Source of the DNA: Candidatus Latescibacterota bacterium
GTDB lineage: Bacteria; Latescibacterota; UBA2968; UBA8231
Direction: 5' to 3'
Length of the DNA stretch: 64,000 nt
Assembly (NCBI GenBank): GCA_022826515.1
Contig: JAJDUT010000057.1
Location: 1-64,000, forward strand
The position numbers and the translations under genes are program-made. The notes beneath the pieces were generated by a model. That model saw only the letters and a program-made list of their open reading frames with translations. It made no database searches and was not told the origin of the DNA. Positions 1 to 9,197 of the stretch are shown one piece after another. Position 1 is the first letter of the stretch, and the number at the start of each line of letters is the position of its first letter.

Positions 1-1
1 A

Positions 2-157
2 ACCATCGCCGGCATGCCGATAGCAGCCACCGACGGCGCCGTCTCCGTTCTGTATTATGTGACCGACAGCGGCGACGAGATGGACACCTTGATCTTTACC
101 ATTACGGTCAACCCACCGCTGAGTTTTGGCGACCTGTTCGGTGCCGGCAAGGGGTAG
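2..157 (+). CDS. C-terminal end of a secreted Ig/cadherin-like repeat protein (partial)
   Basis: The window opens inside a reading frame that ends with TAG at 155-157. The 51 visible residues include VLYYVTDSGDEMDTLIFTITV, which has the beta-strand pattern of bacterial cadherin-like or putative-Ig repeats, where a YTVTD..GD.DTLTFTITV strand closes each domain. A short tail (PPLSFGDLFGAGKG) follows it. Such domains occur in large secreted or surface adhesins and hydrolases. The rest of the protein lies outside the window, so its overall function cannot be judged. The domain type is inferred from one strand pattern. Confidence 0.6.
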   Translation, partial: TIAGMPIAATDGAVSVLYYVTDSGDEMDTLIFTITVNPPLSFGDLFGAGKG

Positions 158-463
158 GCTTTGGCGCGTGGTTTGGCTGAGACTTCGGCGAGCTCAGGGG
201 CATCGCTCACCGGGGTCGGTGCTTCTAGGGATTTCGACCGCACAGACGGCCTCGGCTAGCGTCGAGCAGACAAACGCAGAATTGTAGGGGCGAGCGCTCG
301 CTCGCCCCTACCTTCAAGACGATCCGCAGTTCGAATCGTTCAAGTCATTCAGGATTGCTATATCGAATCGCCTTCCTCCCTCCAATCCGCGCTTGCCTCT
401 CATGTATTACCCTTGTTATTGTAGAGGCAAGCCCACCAACCGCGCACCCATTGGAGGAAAACC
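158..463. other. Intergenic region, no gene seen
   Basis: About 300 bases without a convincing coding frame. It holds the palindromic repeat at 284-311 and, at its right end, the Shine-Dalgarno sequence GGAGGA (453-458) of the next gene. I see no clear promoter or RNA gene. Confidence 0.5.
284..311. repeat. Dispersed palindromic repeat, GTAGGGGC family
   Basis: Reads GTAGGGGCGAGCG, a 2-base centre, then CGCTCGCCCCTAC, so the arms are perfect 13-base complements. Related elements lie at 16308-16337, 16363-16390 and, as a half copy, 50631-50650. All are intergenic. They share the GTAGGGGC outer arm but differ in the centre, as REP-like elements do. Confidence 0.75.
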
Positions 464-1477
464 ATGCCCGCGCTCACCCCCAGCCAACTCGACCACTTCG
501 CCAGCGAAGGCTACGTCGTCGTCAAAGGCGTCCTCGATCCGGTCACCACCCTCGACCCGGTCATCGACGAATACGCCACCGTCCTCGACAGCTTGGCCGA
601 TGATCTCTACGCTCAAGGCGAAATCACCTCGCGCTACGAAGCGCTCGAGTTTGGCGATCGCTACATCCAGATCTGCGTTGAAACCGGCCGCGTCCACAGC
701 CAGTACTTCGACTTCTCGCTACCCTTTCAAAACGTCCAGCCCGACACGCCCTTCTGGGCCGGGCCTGCCGTCTTCCGCGCCTTCACCGACCCGAATCTGC
801 TCGACGTCGTCGAGTCGCTGATTGGCCCGGAGATTTATTCCAATCCCGTCCAGCACGTGCGCATCAAGCCGCCTGAGCACCACCTGCCCAAAAATCAGTT
901 CGGCAACGCCGTCCTCGGCGCGACCCAATGGCACCAAGACCACGGCGTCGTAACCGAAGAAGCGGACGACACGCAGATGCTGACCATATGGTTCTCGCTC
1001 CAAGACACGCCCATCGAGAAGGGGCCGCTGATGGTCGCGCCCGGCTCGCACAAAAGCGGGCTGCTGCCGCACTGCTCCAACTACATGGACAACGCACCCC
1101 AATTCGCGGGTGCCGCCCAAGTCCCGGAAAAGCTCTTCGCCGCCGATCGGGCCATCCCCCTGCCGGTCGAGCGCGGCGACGTCATCTGCGTCCACAAGCA
1201 GACCGTCCACGGGTCCTATCCCAACGTCAGCGACGAGGTCCGCTGGAGCTTTGACCTGCGCTACAATCCCACCGACCAGCCCACCGGGCGCATCGCCTTC
1301 CCCGGGTTTGTCGCGCGCAGCCGCCGCGACCCAGACAGCGAGTTGCGCGATCCGGCCGAGTGGCACCGACTGTGGCTGGAGGCGCGAGCCAGAATGGCCA
1401 CTCTCAACCAAGACGGCCAAATCGACGTCCCCTTCCGCCGCGAGCAAATGGAAATGGCGCATCCCCTATGTGCCTAA
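464..1477 (+). CDS. Phytanoyl-CoA dioxygenase (PhyH) family oxygenase
   Basis: 337 residues, a normal length for bacterial PhyH proteins, which are cytoplasmic Fe(II)/2-oxoglutarate oxygenases that hydroxylate varied small molecules. The metal site is complete: WHQDHG gives H157 and D159, and VHGSYPN gives H249. The arginine that binds 2-oxoglutarate is probably R276 in DQPTGR or the nearby R266. The GPLMVAPGSHKSG stretch is the usual strand before the distal His. The ATG has a good Shine-Dalgarno, GGAGGA at 453-458. It heads an operon, since the M14 gene starts inside its last codons and the MFS gene overlaps that. The substrate cannot be read from sequence; the neighbours suggest uptake and breakdown of an acylated or amide compound (inference). 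Confidence 0.9.
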   Translation: MPALTPSQLDHFASEGYVVVKGVLDPVTTLDPVIDEYATVLDSLADDLYAQGEITSRYEALEFGDRYIQICVETGRVHSQYFDFSLPFQNVQPDTPFWAGPAVFRAFTDPNLLDVVESLIGPEIYSNPVQHVRIKPPEHHLPKNQFGNAVLGATQWHQDHGVVTEEADDTQMLTIWFSLQDTPIEKGPLMVAPGSHKSGLLPHCSNYMDNAPQFAGAAQVPEKLFAADRAIPLPVERGDVICVHKQTVHGSYPNVSDEVRWSFDLRYNPTDQPTGRIAFPGFVARSRRDPDSELRDPAEWHRLWLEARARMATLNQDGQIDVPFRREQMEMAHPLCA

Positions 1478-2511
1478 ACGCCATGCAGCCATTCAATAGC
1501 TACGCCGACTTACTCACCTGTATCGAGGACAACGGCCACACCTTACAAATCCTCGGCCGCGCACCCGACGGCCAGCCCATTGTCGCGGTCAAAAGCGGCG
1601 GCGACAAGACACCGGCCATTTTCATCAGCGCCGGCAGCCACGCCACCGAACAAGCTGGCGTCAGCGCGGCCTGCGCCCTCATCGACGAGATCGAGACCGA
1701 GCACCAGCTCTACACCATCCCCAGCCGCGACCCCATCGGCATGAACGGCCTCGCCTACGCGCTCGGCCTGAGCCTAGACGAAGCTCCAAGCCTCGGCGGC
1801 CTCGACGACGTTGCCCCCTTGCTCAAAAAGCGCGGCGAAGTCCTCTATGAAGAAGGCGACACCGTAGTTGCCCTGATCGGCGAGTACGGCTACGCGACGA
1901 GCAACCTGTACAACCATCGAGTAGGGGACTGGATCGAAGCACTCAAGGGCCGTCGGCTCTACTTCCCCGCTAGCAATCCCGGCGTCGAGCGCGCGTACAC
2001 GCTGATAATCGATCCCACCGGCGAAGTCCTCCACCTCAACCGCTTCCACGACACCTCTTGGGCACCCGTCGAGTCGCGCTGCACTCGCGACCTGATGGCC
2101 GCCATACAGCCCGGCTTGACGCTGGACCTCCACGAGCACGGGGGCGACTTCTTCTGGTTTTCAGCGCGACACCAGCGCACCTCCAGCGACCAGCAGTGGG
2201 AAGAGGTCATGGCCAACGAGATGATCGCCGCAGTTGCAGCCTCCGGCGCGCCCCTCGCTCCGAGTGAGTATTTGCCCGGATCTTTTTTCACAACAGGGCC
2301 GCACAGCGTCTTCTGGCTCAATCCCCAACAGCGCGGCGAGGGCCTCAACCTCGCCGACTTTGCCGCGCATACCTACGGCTTGGCCTTCACTATTGAGACC
2401 GGCATGGAACTGCCCTTTGCCGAGCGGGTCCACACCGCAAAGATCGTCGTGCAAAAGGCCGTCGAGGTCTTTGCAAGACGCCACGCCGGATGCCCATCGG
2501 CCACGCCCTAA
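1468..2511 (+). CDS. M14-family zinc carboxypeptidase / succinylglutamate desuccinylase-like hydrolase
   Basis: 347 residues from ATG 1468; ATG 1483 is an equally possible start. The zinc site of the M14 clan is visible: AGSHATEQAG supplies H58 and E61, LDLHEHGGD supplies H222 (H224 beside it), and FTIETGM carries the likely catalytic E310. Family members remove C-terminal residues or deacylate small amides; the subgroup with single-domain cytoplasmic proteins is often called AstE/AspA-like. No signal peptide is seen. It overlaps the PhyH gene by 10 bases and the MFS gene by 22 bases, so the three are surely cotranscribed and probably translationally coupled. An upstream ATG at 1360 was rejected because it would overlap the PhyH gene by more than 100 bases with non-homologous sequence. 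Confidence 0.8.
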   Translation: MCLNAMQPFNSYADLLTCIEDNGHTLQILGRAPDGQPIVAVKSGGDKTPAIFISAGSHATEQAGVSAACALIDEIETEHQLYTIPSRDPIGMNGLAYALGLSLDEAPSLGGLDDVAPLLKKRGEVLYEEGDTVVALIGEYGYATSNLYNHRVGDWIEALKGRRLYFPASNPGVERAYTLIIDPTGEVLHLNRFHDTSWAPVESRCTRDLMAAIQPGLTLDLHEHGGDFFWFSARHQRTSSDQQWEEVMANEMIAAVAASGAPLAPSEYLPGSFFTTGPHSVFWLNPQQRGEGLNLADFAAHTYGLAFTIETGMELPFAERVHTAKIVVQKAVEVFARRHAGCPSATP

Positions 2512-3794
2512 GCCGCTTTCGGCTGCGGGAATTCAACCGCAATGTCCGGCTGTTTTTTGCTTTTGGCACCTCGATCAACGCCGGCATGGCGCTTTTTTCT
2601 CTGCTGTACAACCTCTATTTACTGCGCCTCAGCTACCAAGAGGATTTCATCGGCCAAGTCGCCAGCATGGCACCGCTGGCGACCGGCCTATTAGCACTAC
2701 CCACCGGCATCCTGAGCGACCGCTTCGGCCGTCGGCCCTTCCTCATAGCCTCGGGCCTACTGCTGGCCATCTCCCAGTTGGGCCTGTGCTTGACCACATC
2801 GCCGGGCGCATTGCTGGCGTTCTCGTTTGTCGGCGGCGTGGCCATGGCCTTCGTCTGGGTCAACCACGTGCCCTTCCTCTCGGACAACGCCCACCCCGCG
2901 CGCCGCGCCGAAGCCCTCGCCATCTGGTCGGCCCTGCAAATAGTCGTCCGCATGCTCCTGAGCCTAATCGGCGGCTTCATGCCCGGGGTCATGGGCTACT
3001 TCCTCGGCCTTTCCACCGAAGTTCCAGAGCCCTTCCGCTACGCGCTGTTTTTCGGCGCGGCGTGTTCGCTCATCGCCGTCGTGCCGCTGTTGTACGCATC
3101 CGGCCAAACCCGCCGCGAAAGAGATCCTGCGCCAACCCGGCGTCACCCTAAGCTCGACAGTTCGGCTAATCTCACCGAAACCCAAAAGTCGCCAGACGAG
3201 GACGAGCCAACGACCTCGCCGTGGCGCGTCTTTGCCGCTATTACCGCCCTCAGTGGCACGCGCGGCTTCTCCATGGGGCTGACGTACCCGTTCTTCAACG
3301 TGTTCTTCGAGGCCGAGCTGGGGGTCGGCCCGGCTGCGATCGGCGCAATTTTCTTCCTCAGCCAACTCGCTGGCCTACCAGCGACCTTTGCCGCACCAAC
3401 GCTGGTGCGCCGCTTCGGACCAACGCTGACCATCCTGCCATCTCGCATTATGGGCGGCAGTGCCCTCGGGATCATGGGAGCCTTTATCAGCCTGCCATTG
3501 GCCATACCCATGTTCCTGCTCGTGCGCATCGGCGAAGTCATCGACAACCCGTCCGACCAGCACTTCTCTACCCAAGTACTGCCCCGGCGCTTCTGGGCGA
3601 GGATCCAAGGTCTCCGCGTCTGCGGCTTCCAGCTTCTGAACTTCCTCGGCAGCCTCATCGGCGGCATGCTCATCCTCGACTATGGCTACGGGGCCGTCTT
3701 TGGCTTGGCCTGCGCGTCGCGGATTGCCAGCGGCCTGATTATGGCGGCTTTTTTCGGGCTGCGGCCAATGCGTCCTCCTGCAAGCGAGCACTAA
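2490..3794 (+). CDS. Major facilitator superfamily transporter
   Basis: 434 residues with about twelve hydrophobic segments in two halves joined by a hydrophilic loop (about residues 205-245, rich in R, D, E, K). The MFS motif A appears between helices 2 and 3 as GILSDRFGRRPF. It is an inner-membrane secondary transporter. The substrate is unknown, but the overlap with an M14 hydrolase and a PhyH oxygenase suggests import or efflux of a compound handled by that pair. It starts at ATG 2490, inside the 3' end of the M14 gene in another frame. Confidence 0.85.
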   Translation: MPIGHALSRFRLREFNRNVRLFFAFGTSINAGMALFSLLYNLYLLRLSYQEDFIGQVASMAPLATGLLALPTGILSDRFGRRPFLIASGLLLAISQLGLCLTTSPGALLAFSFVGGVAMAFVWVNHVPFLSDNAHPARRAEALAIWSALQIVVRMLLSLIGGFMPGVMGYFLGLSTEVPEPFRYALFFGAACSLIAVVPLLYASGQTRRERDPAPTRRHPKLDSSANLTETQKSPDEDEPTTSPWRVFAAITALSGTRGFSMGLTYPFFNVFFEAELGVGPAAIGAIFFLSQLAGLPATFAAPTLVRRFGPTLTILPSRIMGGSALGIMGAFISLPLAIPMFLLVRIGEVIDNPSDQHFSTQVLPRRFWARIQGLRVCGFQLLNFLGSLIGGMLILDYGYGAVFGLACASRIASGLIMAAFFGLRPMRPPASEH

Positions 3795-3948
3795 TACAGG
3801 AATCCAATCTCCCACAACTCGCTACAGTGCTTCCTGCACAACGACGAAATTCCTATTGACACAGGAACTCCGTTCTGGTAGTGGTTAGGGGAAGTTTCTG
3901 TTGGCCACTAGCCACTAAGCTGCTGAAAATCTCCACAAGAGGTCCCCC

Positions 3949-5913
3949 ATGCGATATGCGTTCGCTCTTGCATTAATGCTAAGCGGCCTATCGGCGCGCT
4001 CATGGGCAGTAGATGAGTTTCGTCTCGGCGGCACCGAGCCGTGGGCGGAGTGGACGTGGCAAAACAGGATGATGGACGACGCTACCGACCCGTCCGTACT
4101 CCAGCCGCGCGAACTCAAACCCGGCGAAAACTTGCTCCCCCAATTAGGGCCTTGGTATCGCTGGCGCTCCCCCGGAGAATCCACGTATCGCTTAGGCGAC
4201 CTCCGCATCTGGCGCGGTATCAACTACCTCCGCCCACGCGCCGAGCCACGCGACTTTGTCGATGGCGATATCACGACCTTCTTTGCGGCGCAAACCTACT
4301 CCGAGTCCAACGAATTCTACACAATCGACCTCGGCGTGCCCGCGCCGGTGGATCACTTTGCGTTCTATCCACCCGAGGGGCGCGACGCCCTCACCCAAGA
4401 GCCGTATCGCCCCAACTTCGCCTTTGCCAAATACGAACTCTCCGGCAGCCTTGATCCAGTGGGTGTCGCAAAGGAAGAGGGCACCCACTACCGGCCCTTG
4501 GACATCCCGCTAGCCAGCGTCGATCTGAACACCGAAGCCGTCGTACATATCGAGTTCCCACTGCAATACCTGCGCTTTCTGCGCATCTACTTCTTCCCAG
4601 ACATCGGCCGGTTCTACAACAAGTTCGCCTTGGCTGAGCTAGAGGTGTCCGGCCGGGGATTTCCGCCGCAAGCGATCTGGACGTCGCAGGTAGCCGACCT
4701 CGGCCAAGTGGTCAACATCGGGCGCGTGCGCTTTGGTGCGGGCAAGTGGCGGCGCGACGGCGACCAACTCGCAGCCGCACCCGACGCACCAACATCCGTG
4801 CAAGTAGAAATCAAGACTGGCCTAGACCCCACACCCACTGGCTATCACGGATACGACGACATCGGCCAACTCGTGGAAGTAACGCAAAGCGCATACGAAC
4901 GCCTCAAGCAGCGCACTTGGCCTTGGGATCCCCCGGCCGTAGGCTGGCGCGGCCCCATTATCGACGACCCGGACAACTGGAGCTTTTGGTCGCCACCGCT
5001 ACGCCGTTCCGGCGAACTACCCCGCGTGCCGAGCGGCCGCTACCTGCAAGTGCGACTGACCTTAGAGACCGAAACGCTGTGGGAATTTACGCGCTTGGAT
5101 TCGCTGGCGATTGAGTATTCTCCGCTGCTGGCCGAGCGGGTGGTGGGCGAGATAGCTGCAACCGGGGACCTACAACCCGCAGGCCATATCGCCGAGGTGC
5201 CAGTCGGCCAAAAGATCGAGTTGGTCTGCGACCTGCGGGCCGAGTTTGCAGCGGACCAAGCCGGTTTTGACGCGGTGCGTTTAACCCTGCCTAGCGCGGG
5301 TGCCCTGCTCGGCTTGGAGATGGGCGATCCCCTACAGTCAGTGAATGCCGACAGCGTAATCGCCGAACCCGAGGGCTTAGCCATCTACTTGCCCGAACCC
5401 ATCCGCGAAGGAGGCACGCAAGCACTGCGCTTGTATTTGGAAACCGTCATGTACACGGCTTCGGGCACGGTGCAAGCCGAGGTTTTTACGCGCTCTGAGC
5501 AGAGCCTGCCGCAGCAAGTAGAAGGGGGTGACGCCAGCGACGCGTTGGGCACCAATCAACTGCGCCTGGTCGCCATTGGGGAGGCATTGGATGAGGTGTT
5601 GGGCGCGATAGAGGTGCAGCCGACCGCGTTCACCCCGCAGGGTGACGGCATCAACGACCGCGTGACCATCCAGTACAACTTGTTCCGCTTGCTAGCCCCC
5701 GCCCAAGTAGAGCTAGAAATTTACACGCTCGACGGCCGCTCCACGTGGCGACAAGCCCTCGGTGTACAGCTCAACGGGCACCATCAAGCCATGTGGAACG
5801 GGCGCGACGAAGAAGACCAACTCGTCGCACCCGGGATATACGTCGTGCAAGTGCGGGCCAAAACAGACCAAGGGCAATGGGCACAAGAACGCAGCCTCGC
5901 CGTGGTCTATTGA
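3949..5913 (+). CDS. Secreted protein with discoidin-like regions and C-terminal FlgD-like Ig domain (paralog A)
   Basis: 654 residues. A signal peptide (MRYAFALALMLSGLSARSWA) is followed by beta-rich sequence with discoidin-like features (a D-G-D-I-T-T-F-F core and IDLG..PVDHFAFYPP). The C-terminal 90 residues match the FlgD/gliding-type Ig module: FTPQGDGINDRVTIQY, WNGRDEEDQLVAPGIYVV, then a terminal VVY. It shares with the genes at 14221-16233 and 19385-21289 the middle block (SPLLAERVVGE, AGFDAV, LEMGDPL...DSV) and a GDAS motif before the Ig module. FlgD-like tails often act in export or surface anchoring, so a cell-surface or outer-membrane location is likely (inference). It stands alone here, with a 154-base gap upstream. 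Function unknown. Confidence 0.75.
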   Translation: MRYAFALALMLSGLSARSWAVDEFRLGGTEPWAEWTWQNRMMDDATDPSVLQPRELKPGENLLPQLGPWYRWRSPGESTYRLGDLRIWRGINYLRPRAEPRDFVDGDITTFFAAQTYSESNEFYTIDLGVPAPVDHFAFYPPEGRDALTQEPYRPNFAFAKYELSGSLDPVGVAKEEGTHYRPLDIPLASVDLNTEAVVHIEFPLQYLRFLRIYFFPDIGRFYNKFALAELEVSGRGFPPQAIWTSQVADLGQVVNIGRVRFGAGKWRRDGDQLAAAPDAPTSVQVEIKTGLDPTPTGYHGYDDIGQLVEVTQSAYERLKQRTWPWDPPAVGWRGPIIDDPDNWSFWSPPLRRSGELPRVPSGRYLQVRLTLETETLWEFTRLDSLAIEYSPLLAERVVGEIAATGDLQPAGHIAEVPVGQKIELVCDLRAEFAADQAGFDAVRLTLPSAGALLGLEMGDPLQSVNADSVIAEPEGLAIYLPEPIREGGTQALRLYLETVMYTASGTVQAEVFTRSEQSLPQQVEGGDASDALGTNQLRLVAIGEALDEVLGAIEVQPTAFTPQGDGINDRVTIQYNLFRLLAPAQVELEIYTLDGRSTWRQALGVQLNGHHQAMWNGRDEEDQLVAPGIYVVQVRAKTDQGQWAQERSLAVVY

Positions 5914-5943
5914 AACGCGCTTTTTACCGCGCAATCACCAAGT

Positions 5944-7516
5944 TTATCGACGGCGACGAGAAGCTCTGCGCTGTTGCGGATAGTCACTGAAGTCCCGGCG
6001 CGGGTCCTCGCTGACCACCTCTGGATAGTAGAGCGGCTGATCCGCTTCGACCAGCATCCCGTCGCCACGCATGATCTGGTTAGATGTTCGGGGCTTTATC
6101 CGGCTCGGATATTGCTTGCGATATTGCGCACTTTCCCGCCTCGTCGACTCGATGGCTTCCGCAAAATCAAAGCCATCGAAGAGCGCGGCCTTGAGTTGCT
6201 CCAGTTCAGCGGCCGTCTCCCCTGCAGCGCGGCCTACCAGATTGCGCTGTTCGTCTGGATCGTCCATCAGGTCGAAGGCCAGATCCTCGTAAGTGTGGCA
6301 GGCAATGTACTTGTAGCGCGGCGAGCGGATCATGCGGTATCCTTTGCCCAAGTTCTCGACGATGACGCCAGGGCGTGCTGCCAGAGCCGGGCAGACATCG
6401 CCCTGCACTGCCGGTGCCAAGTCAATGCCGTCCAGACCGTCGAGCAGAGGCGCGTCGGTCAGACCACAGAGCGTGGGGAAAATATCAGCCAAACTCACCG
6501 GCGCGGCGATTTCAGCCGACGAGAGCTGGCCTCGGCGGTGCTCCGGCAAGGAGACGATCAGCGGCACCCGCACAGAAGCCTCGTGCCAAGTCTGTTTCCA
6601 CCACAGGCCGTGCTCTCCAGCCAGTTCGCCGTGATCCGAGGTATAGACGATGACGGTGTTGTCGAGCAGCCCGTCGCGTTCCAAGACCGCTAAAAAATCC
6701 CCTATGATCTCGTCCAACTGATCTACGCAGGCAGCGTAGGCCGCCCGAGCGCGCCGGGTCTGCTCCGCAGTGATCTCTTCGGCGGGATGCCCCTGAGACT
6801 CACCGCTATCCGACCTCAGAGCCTCCAATGTCATGGGATGATCCTGGGCGTCCCCGTTGCGGCCCACCTTCGGCGGGGTAACACCCTCGGGATAGTAGCG
6901 CTCGAAGAAGCGGCGGGGCGCGTTCATCGGGAAGTGCGGGTGGACGAACGAAGTGTACATCAACCAAGGCTGGTCCGGGTGGGCGTGGCAGTGTTCGCGC
7001 AGCCACGCCGTGGCCTCGCGCACGACAAACTGCTCTTGGAGCAGGGATTCGGGAATATCACTGAGACCGGCATCCTCAATGATGGAGGGCATGAAGATGT
7101 GGTCCTGGACCCCAGGCAGAAAAAGGGGGGTCTTTCTGGTGGCCCGGCGAGGGCGCGGCAAAGTCGCCGTAGGGGCGGGCTCCGAAGCCAGCGTACTGAC
7201 GGGAGCCGGGCAGGTGCATCTTGCCGACAGCGGCCGTGGCATAGCCGTGCTGCCCTAAGTGCGAAGCAAAGGTAGGGGTGTCCGACCACAGGACCGGGCA
7301 GCGATGTGGGTGTCGGCCGGACAGCATCGACATGCGGCTAGGCGTGCACAAGGGCATCTGGCAATAGGCGGTTTCGAAGTGGACGCCCTGTTGGATGAGG
7401 CGGTCAAGCGTCGGCGTGCGGCAGGGTTCGCCGCCGCGCTCTGGCGAGCGAGCCGAGAGAAAGCGAAAACTGTGTTCATCGCTGAGAAGGAAGAGGATAT
7501 TGGGACGATTGGGCAT
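5944..7516 (-). pseudogene. Type I sulfatase, disrupted by a single frameshift
   Basis: Two overlapping frames make one sulfatase. The N-terminal part starts at ATG 7516, with AGGAG at 7524-7528, and has the metal residues in LLSDEHS and the formylglycine site CTPSR (C57). It runs off-frame at 7076. The C-terminal part continues in the next frame to 5944 with VYTSDHGELAGEHG (metal and active-site Asp/His). The switch lies in a C6T5 run (plus-strand AAAAAGGGGGG, 7120-7130); dropping one base gives DPPFLPGVQDHIF, a natural sulfatase continuation. The enzyme would hydrolyse sulfate esters. No signal peptide is seen. A sequencing or assembly error in the homopolymer is as likely as a true pseudogene. 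The tRNA-Val gene lies just upstream. Confidence 0.85.
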
Positions 7517-7561
7517 GGGGGTCGCTCCTGTAGAAGTTAGAGCTTGGGGCAAAACTCCATG

Positions 7562-7592
7562 AAAAATAAAGCCCCTGATTGCTCAGGGGCTT
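7562..7592 (-). terminator. Rho-independent terminator after tRNA-Val
   Basis: On the minus strand a 10-bp perfect stem, AAGCCCCTGA / TCAGGGGCTT (7583-7592 with 7569-7578), with loop GCAA is followed by TATTTTT. It lies 6 bases past the tRNA 3' end. Confidence 0.9.
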
Positions 7593-7598
7593 GTAGAA

Positions 7599-7675
7599 TG
7601 GTGGGCGATCCCAGACTCGAACTGGGGACATCCTGCTTGTAAGGCAGGCGCTCTGACCAACTGAGCTAACCGCCC
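7599..7675 (-). tRNA. tRNA-Val (anticodon UAC)
   Basis: 77 bases including an encoded CCA. It folds as a complete cloverleaf: acceptor GGGCGGT/ATCGCCC (one G-T pair), D arm GCTC-AGTTGGTCA-GAGC, anticodon arm CCTGC-CTTACAA-GCAGG with anticodon TAC, a 5-base variable loop, and T arm CCCAG-TTCGAGT-CTGGG. It is followed by a strong terminator. Confidence 0.97.
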
Positions 7676-7727
7676 GGCTTTTAAGCATAGCCATTCCGGC
7701 CCTTATACGCAAAGCGAACGACGCCCA

Positions 7728-9176
7728 TTACTGCTCATCCGCCGCGGCAATTTGTTCATACCGAGCCATGGCCTCCCCCGCCTCAGCGTGCAGCCCCTGT
7801 TCCCTATAGACCATAGCCAGCCCGTAATACGCATCGGCATAGTCCGGGCGAATTCGCAGCGCACGTTGGTAGCACGCCAGCGCCTGATGCGGTCGGCCAT
7901 TGAGTAGCTGCGCACTGCCCAAATTGTTGTAAGCCAGTGCGTACGCCGTGTCAATGCGGACAGCGACTTCGTACATCGCAATGGCTTCCCCGGTATCTCC
8001 CAAGCGCAAATATGCATTGCCTAAATTGTTATAAGCAGGAGCGTAATCCGGCCGCACGGCGAGACAGCTTCTCAGGGCGCTGATTGCCAGAGAAGGCATA
8101 TTCAGTTTGGCGTAAATTCCCGCCAGAGCGTAATGGGCCAGCGCATTATCCGGCTCTCGCCGCAATCGGTCTCTGAGTTGAGCTAGATCGTCAGCATGAG
8201 GTGCCAGCTCTTCAAAGCGGCTCAAGTATTGTTGAGCTTCCTCCTTTCTTCCCTGCTTGACGTAGAGCGTCCCGAGCTTGAAATAGGTCCGCGCCCGCAC
8301 CGGATCCAAGGCGATGGCGCGCAGGTAATGCGCCTCGGCGAGCGTCTCGCCACCCCGTCGCTCCTCGGCCAACCCCAAACCTACATGGGCTTGGGCTGCG
8401 CTCGGATCGAGCGCGAGGGCCGCGCCAAAAACCGTTGTGGCCGCATCTACTTGGCCAGCCTTCAGCAGGGCGTGGCCTAGACCTATCCGCGCGCTAGGCC
8501 AATCCGCTCTCAGCGCCACTGCTCGCCTAAACGCCGCAATACCTTCTTGGTACTCGCCGAGACGCTCGGCGTAGATCTGGCCTAGCGCGTAAAATGCCAA
8601 ACTGTACCCCGTATCAATGCGAGTAGCCTGCCGCAGGGCTGTAATCGCCTCGTAGTATGCCTTGAGCTTGATGTACGCCAAAGCGAGATTGTAGAACGCC
8701 CCGGCATTGTCTGGATCGAGTGCCAGCGCCTGCTGGTACAAATCGCGGCTGAGAGCGTATTCCTCTTGTTCCAAGGCCAAACTGGCCAAGCTACACAACG
8801 CACCCACGTGTTCCTCGTCCAGCGAGAGAGCGTTGCGGAAGTGGCTTTCGGCTTGCTCGTATAGCCCCTGTTTGCAGGAGATATTTCCCAGCCCGACCCA
8901 AGCGTCCGCAGTCAGCGGATCGATGCTCAGGGCCGTGCGGTAGTGATGCTCGGCCCCTTGGTAGGAGCGCTCTTGCAAGAGCAGATCGGCCAGTTGCCAA
9001 TGGGCTTCGCTATCCTGCGGATGCTGCTCCAGCCACATTTGAAAGTCGGTCTTGGTCGTGGGGGGACGCTCGCACGCGACCAGCGTGGCCAGCGCGACCC
9101 CTAAGAGAACAGATGGACGACAACACAGATGAACGCAGATGAACGTAGAGGTGAAATGACGTTGAGCGGAGCGCAC
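7728..9176 (-). CDS. TPR-repeat lipoprotein
   Basis: 482 residues. The N-terminus has a long signal sequence with a lipobox (LVAC, Cys35). The rest is an array of about a dozen 34-residue TPR units with the typical W/A-x2-LG-x3-Y...A...Y-x-ALxxDP pattern, for example YNLALAYIKLKAYYEAI and YNNLGNAYLRLGDTGEAI. TPR lipoproteins scaffold protein complexes at the inner or outer membrane. It is the last gene of a minus-strand run that begins at 16233 with two FlgD-tailed proteins and a large predicted outer-membrane protein, so it may assist their export or assembly (inference). Oddly, the codons for the signal sequence overlap a dispersed repeat (9122-9146), and no other ATG, GTG or TTG start falls between codon 1 and the lipobox. 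Confidence 0.8.
   Translation of the reverse strand: MRSAQRHFTSTFICVHLCCRPSVLLGVALATLVACERPPTTKTDFQMWLEQHPQDSEAHWQLADLLLQERSYQGAEHHYRTALSIDPLTADAWVGLGNISCKQGLYEQAESHFRNALSLDEEHVGALCSLASLALEQEEYALSRDLYQQALALDPDNAGAFYNLALAYIKLKAYYEAITALRQATRIDTGYSLAFYALGQIYAERLGEYQEGIAAFRRAVALRADWPSARIGLGHALLKAGQVDAATTVFGAALALDPSAAQAHVGLGLAEERRGGETLAEAHYLRAIALDPVRARTYFKLGTLYVKQGRKEEAQQYLSRFEELAPHADDLAQLRDRLRREPDNALAHYALAGIYAKLNMPSLAISALRSCLAVRPDYAPAYNNLGNAYLRLGDTGEAIAMYEVAVRIDTAYALAYNNLGSAQLLNGRPHQALACYQRALRIRPDYADAYYGLAMVYREQGLHAEAGEAMARYEQIAAADEQ
9122..9146. repeat. Dispersed repeat, CAGATGAACG type
   Basis: Reads ACACAGATGAACGCAGATGAACG on the plus strand; the complement is built from TCTGCGTTCATC units. 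A related element is at 30836-30864 (TCTGCGTCTATCTGCGTCCATC). This copy lies inside the coding sequence of the TPR lipoprotein's signal peptide. Confidence 0.6.
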
Positions 9177-9197
9177 TTAGAATTTTGCGACGGCTTA

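Noticed and set aside
1360..1467. An earlier ATG start for the M14 gene
   Set aside because: It would overlap the PhyH gene by over 100 bases, and the added residues look like out-of-frame translation.
3856..3884. A sigma-70 promoter (TTGACA with 17-base spacing) before the gene at 3949
   Set aside because: The -35 is perfect but the matching -10 (TAGTGG) is poor, so I did not list it as a feature.
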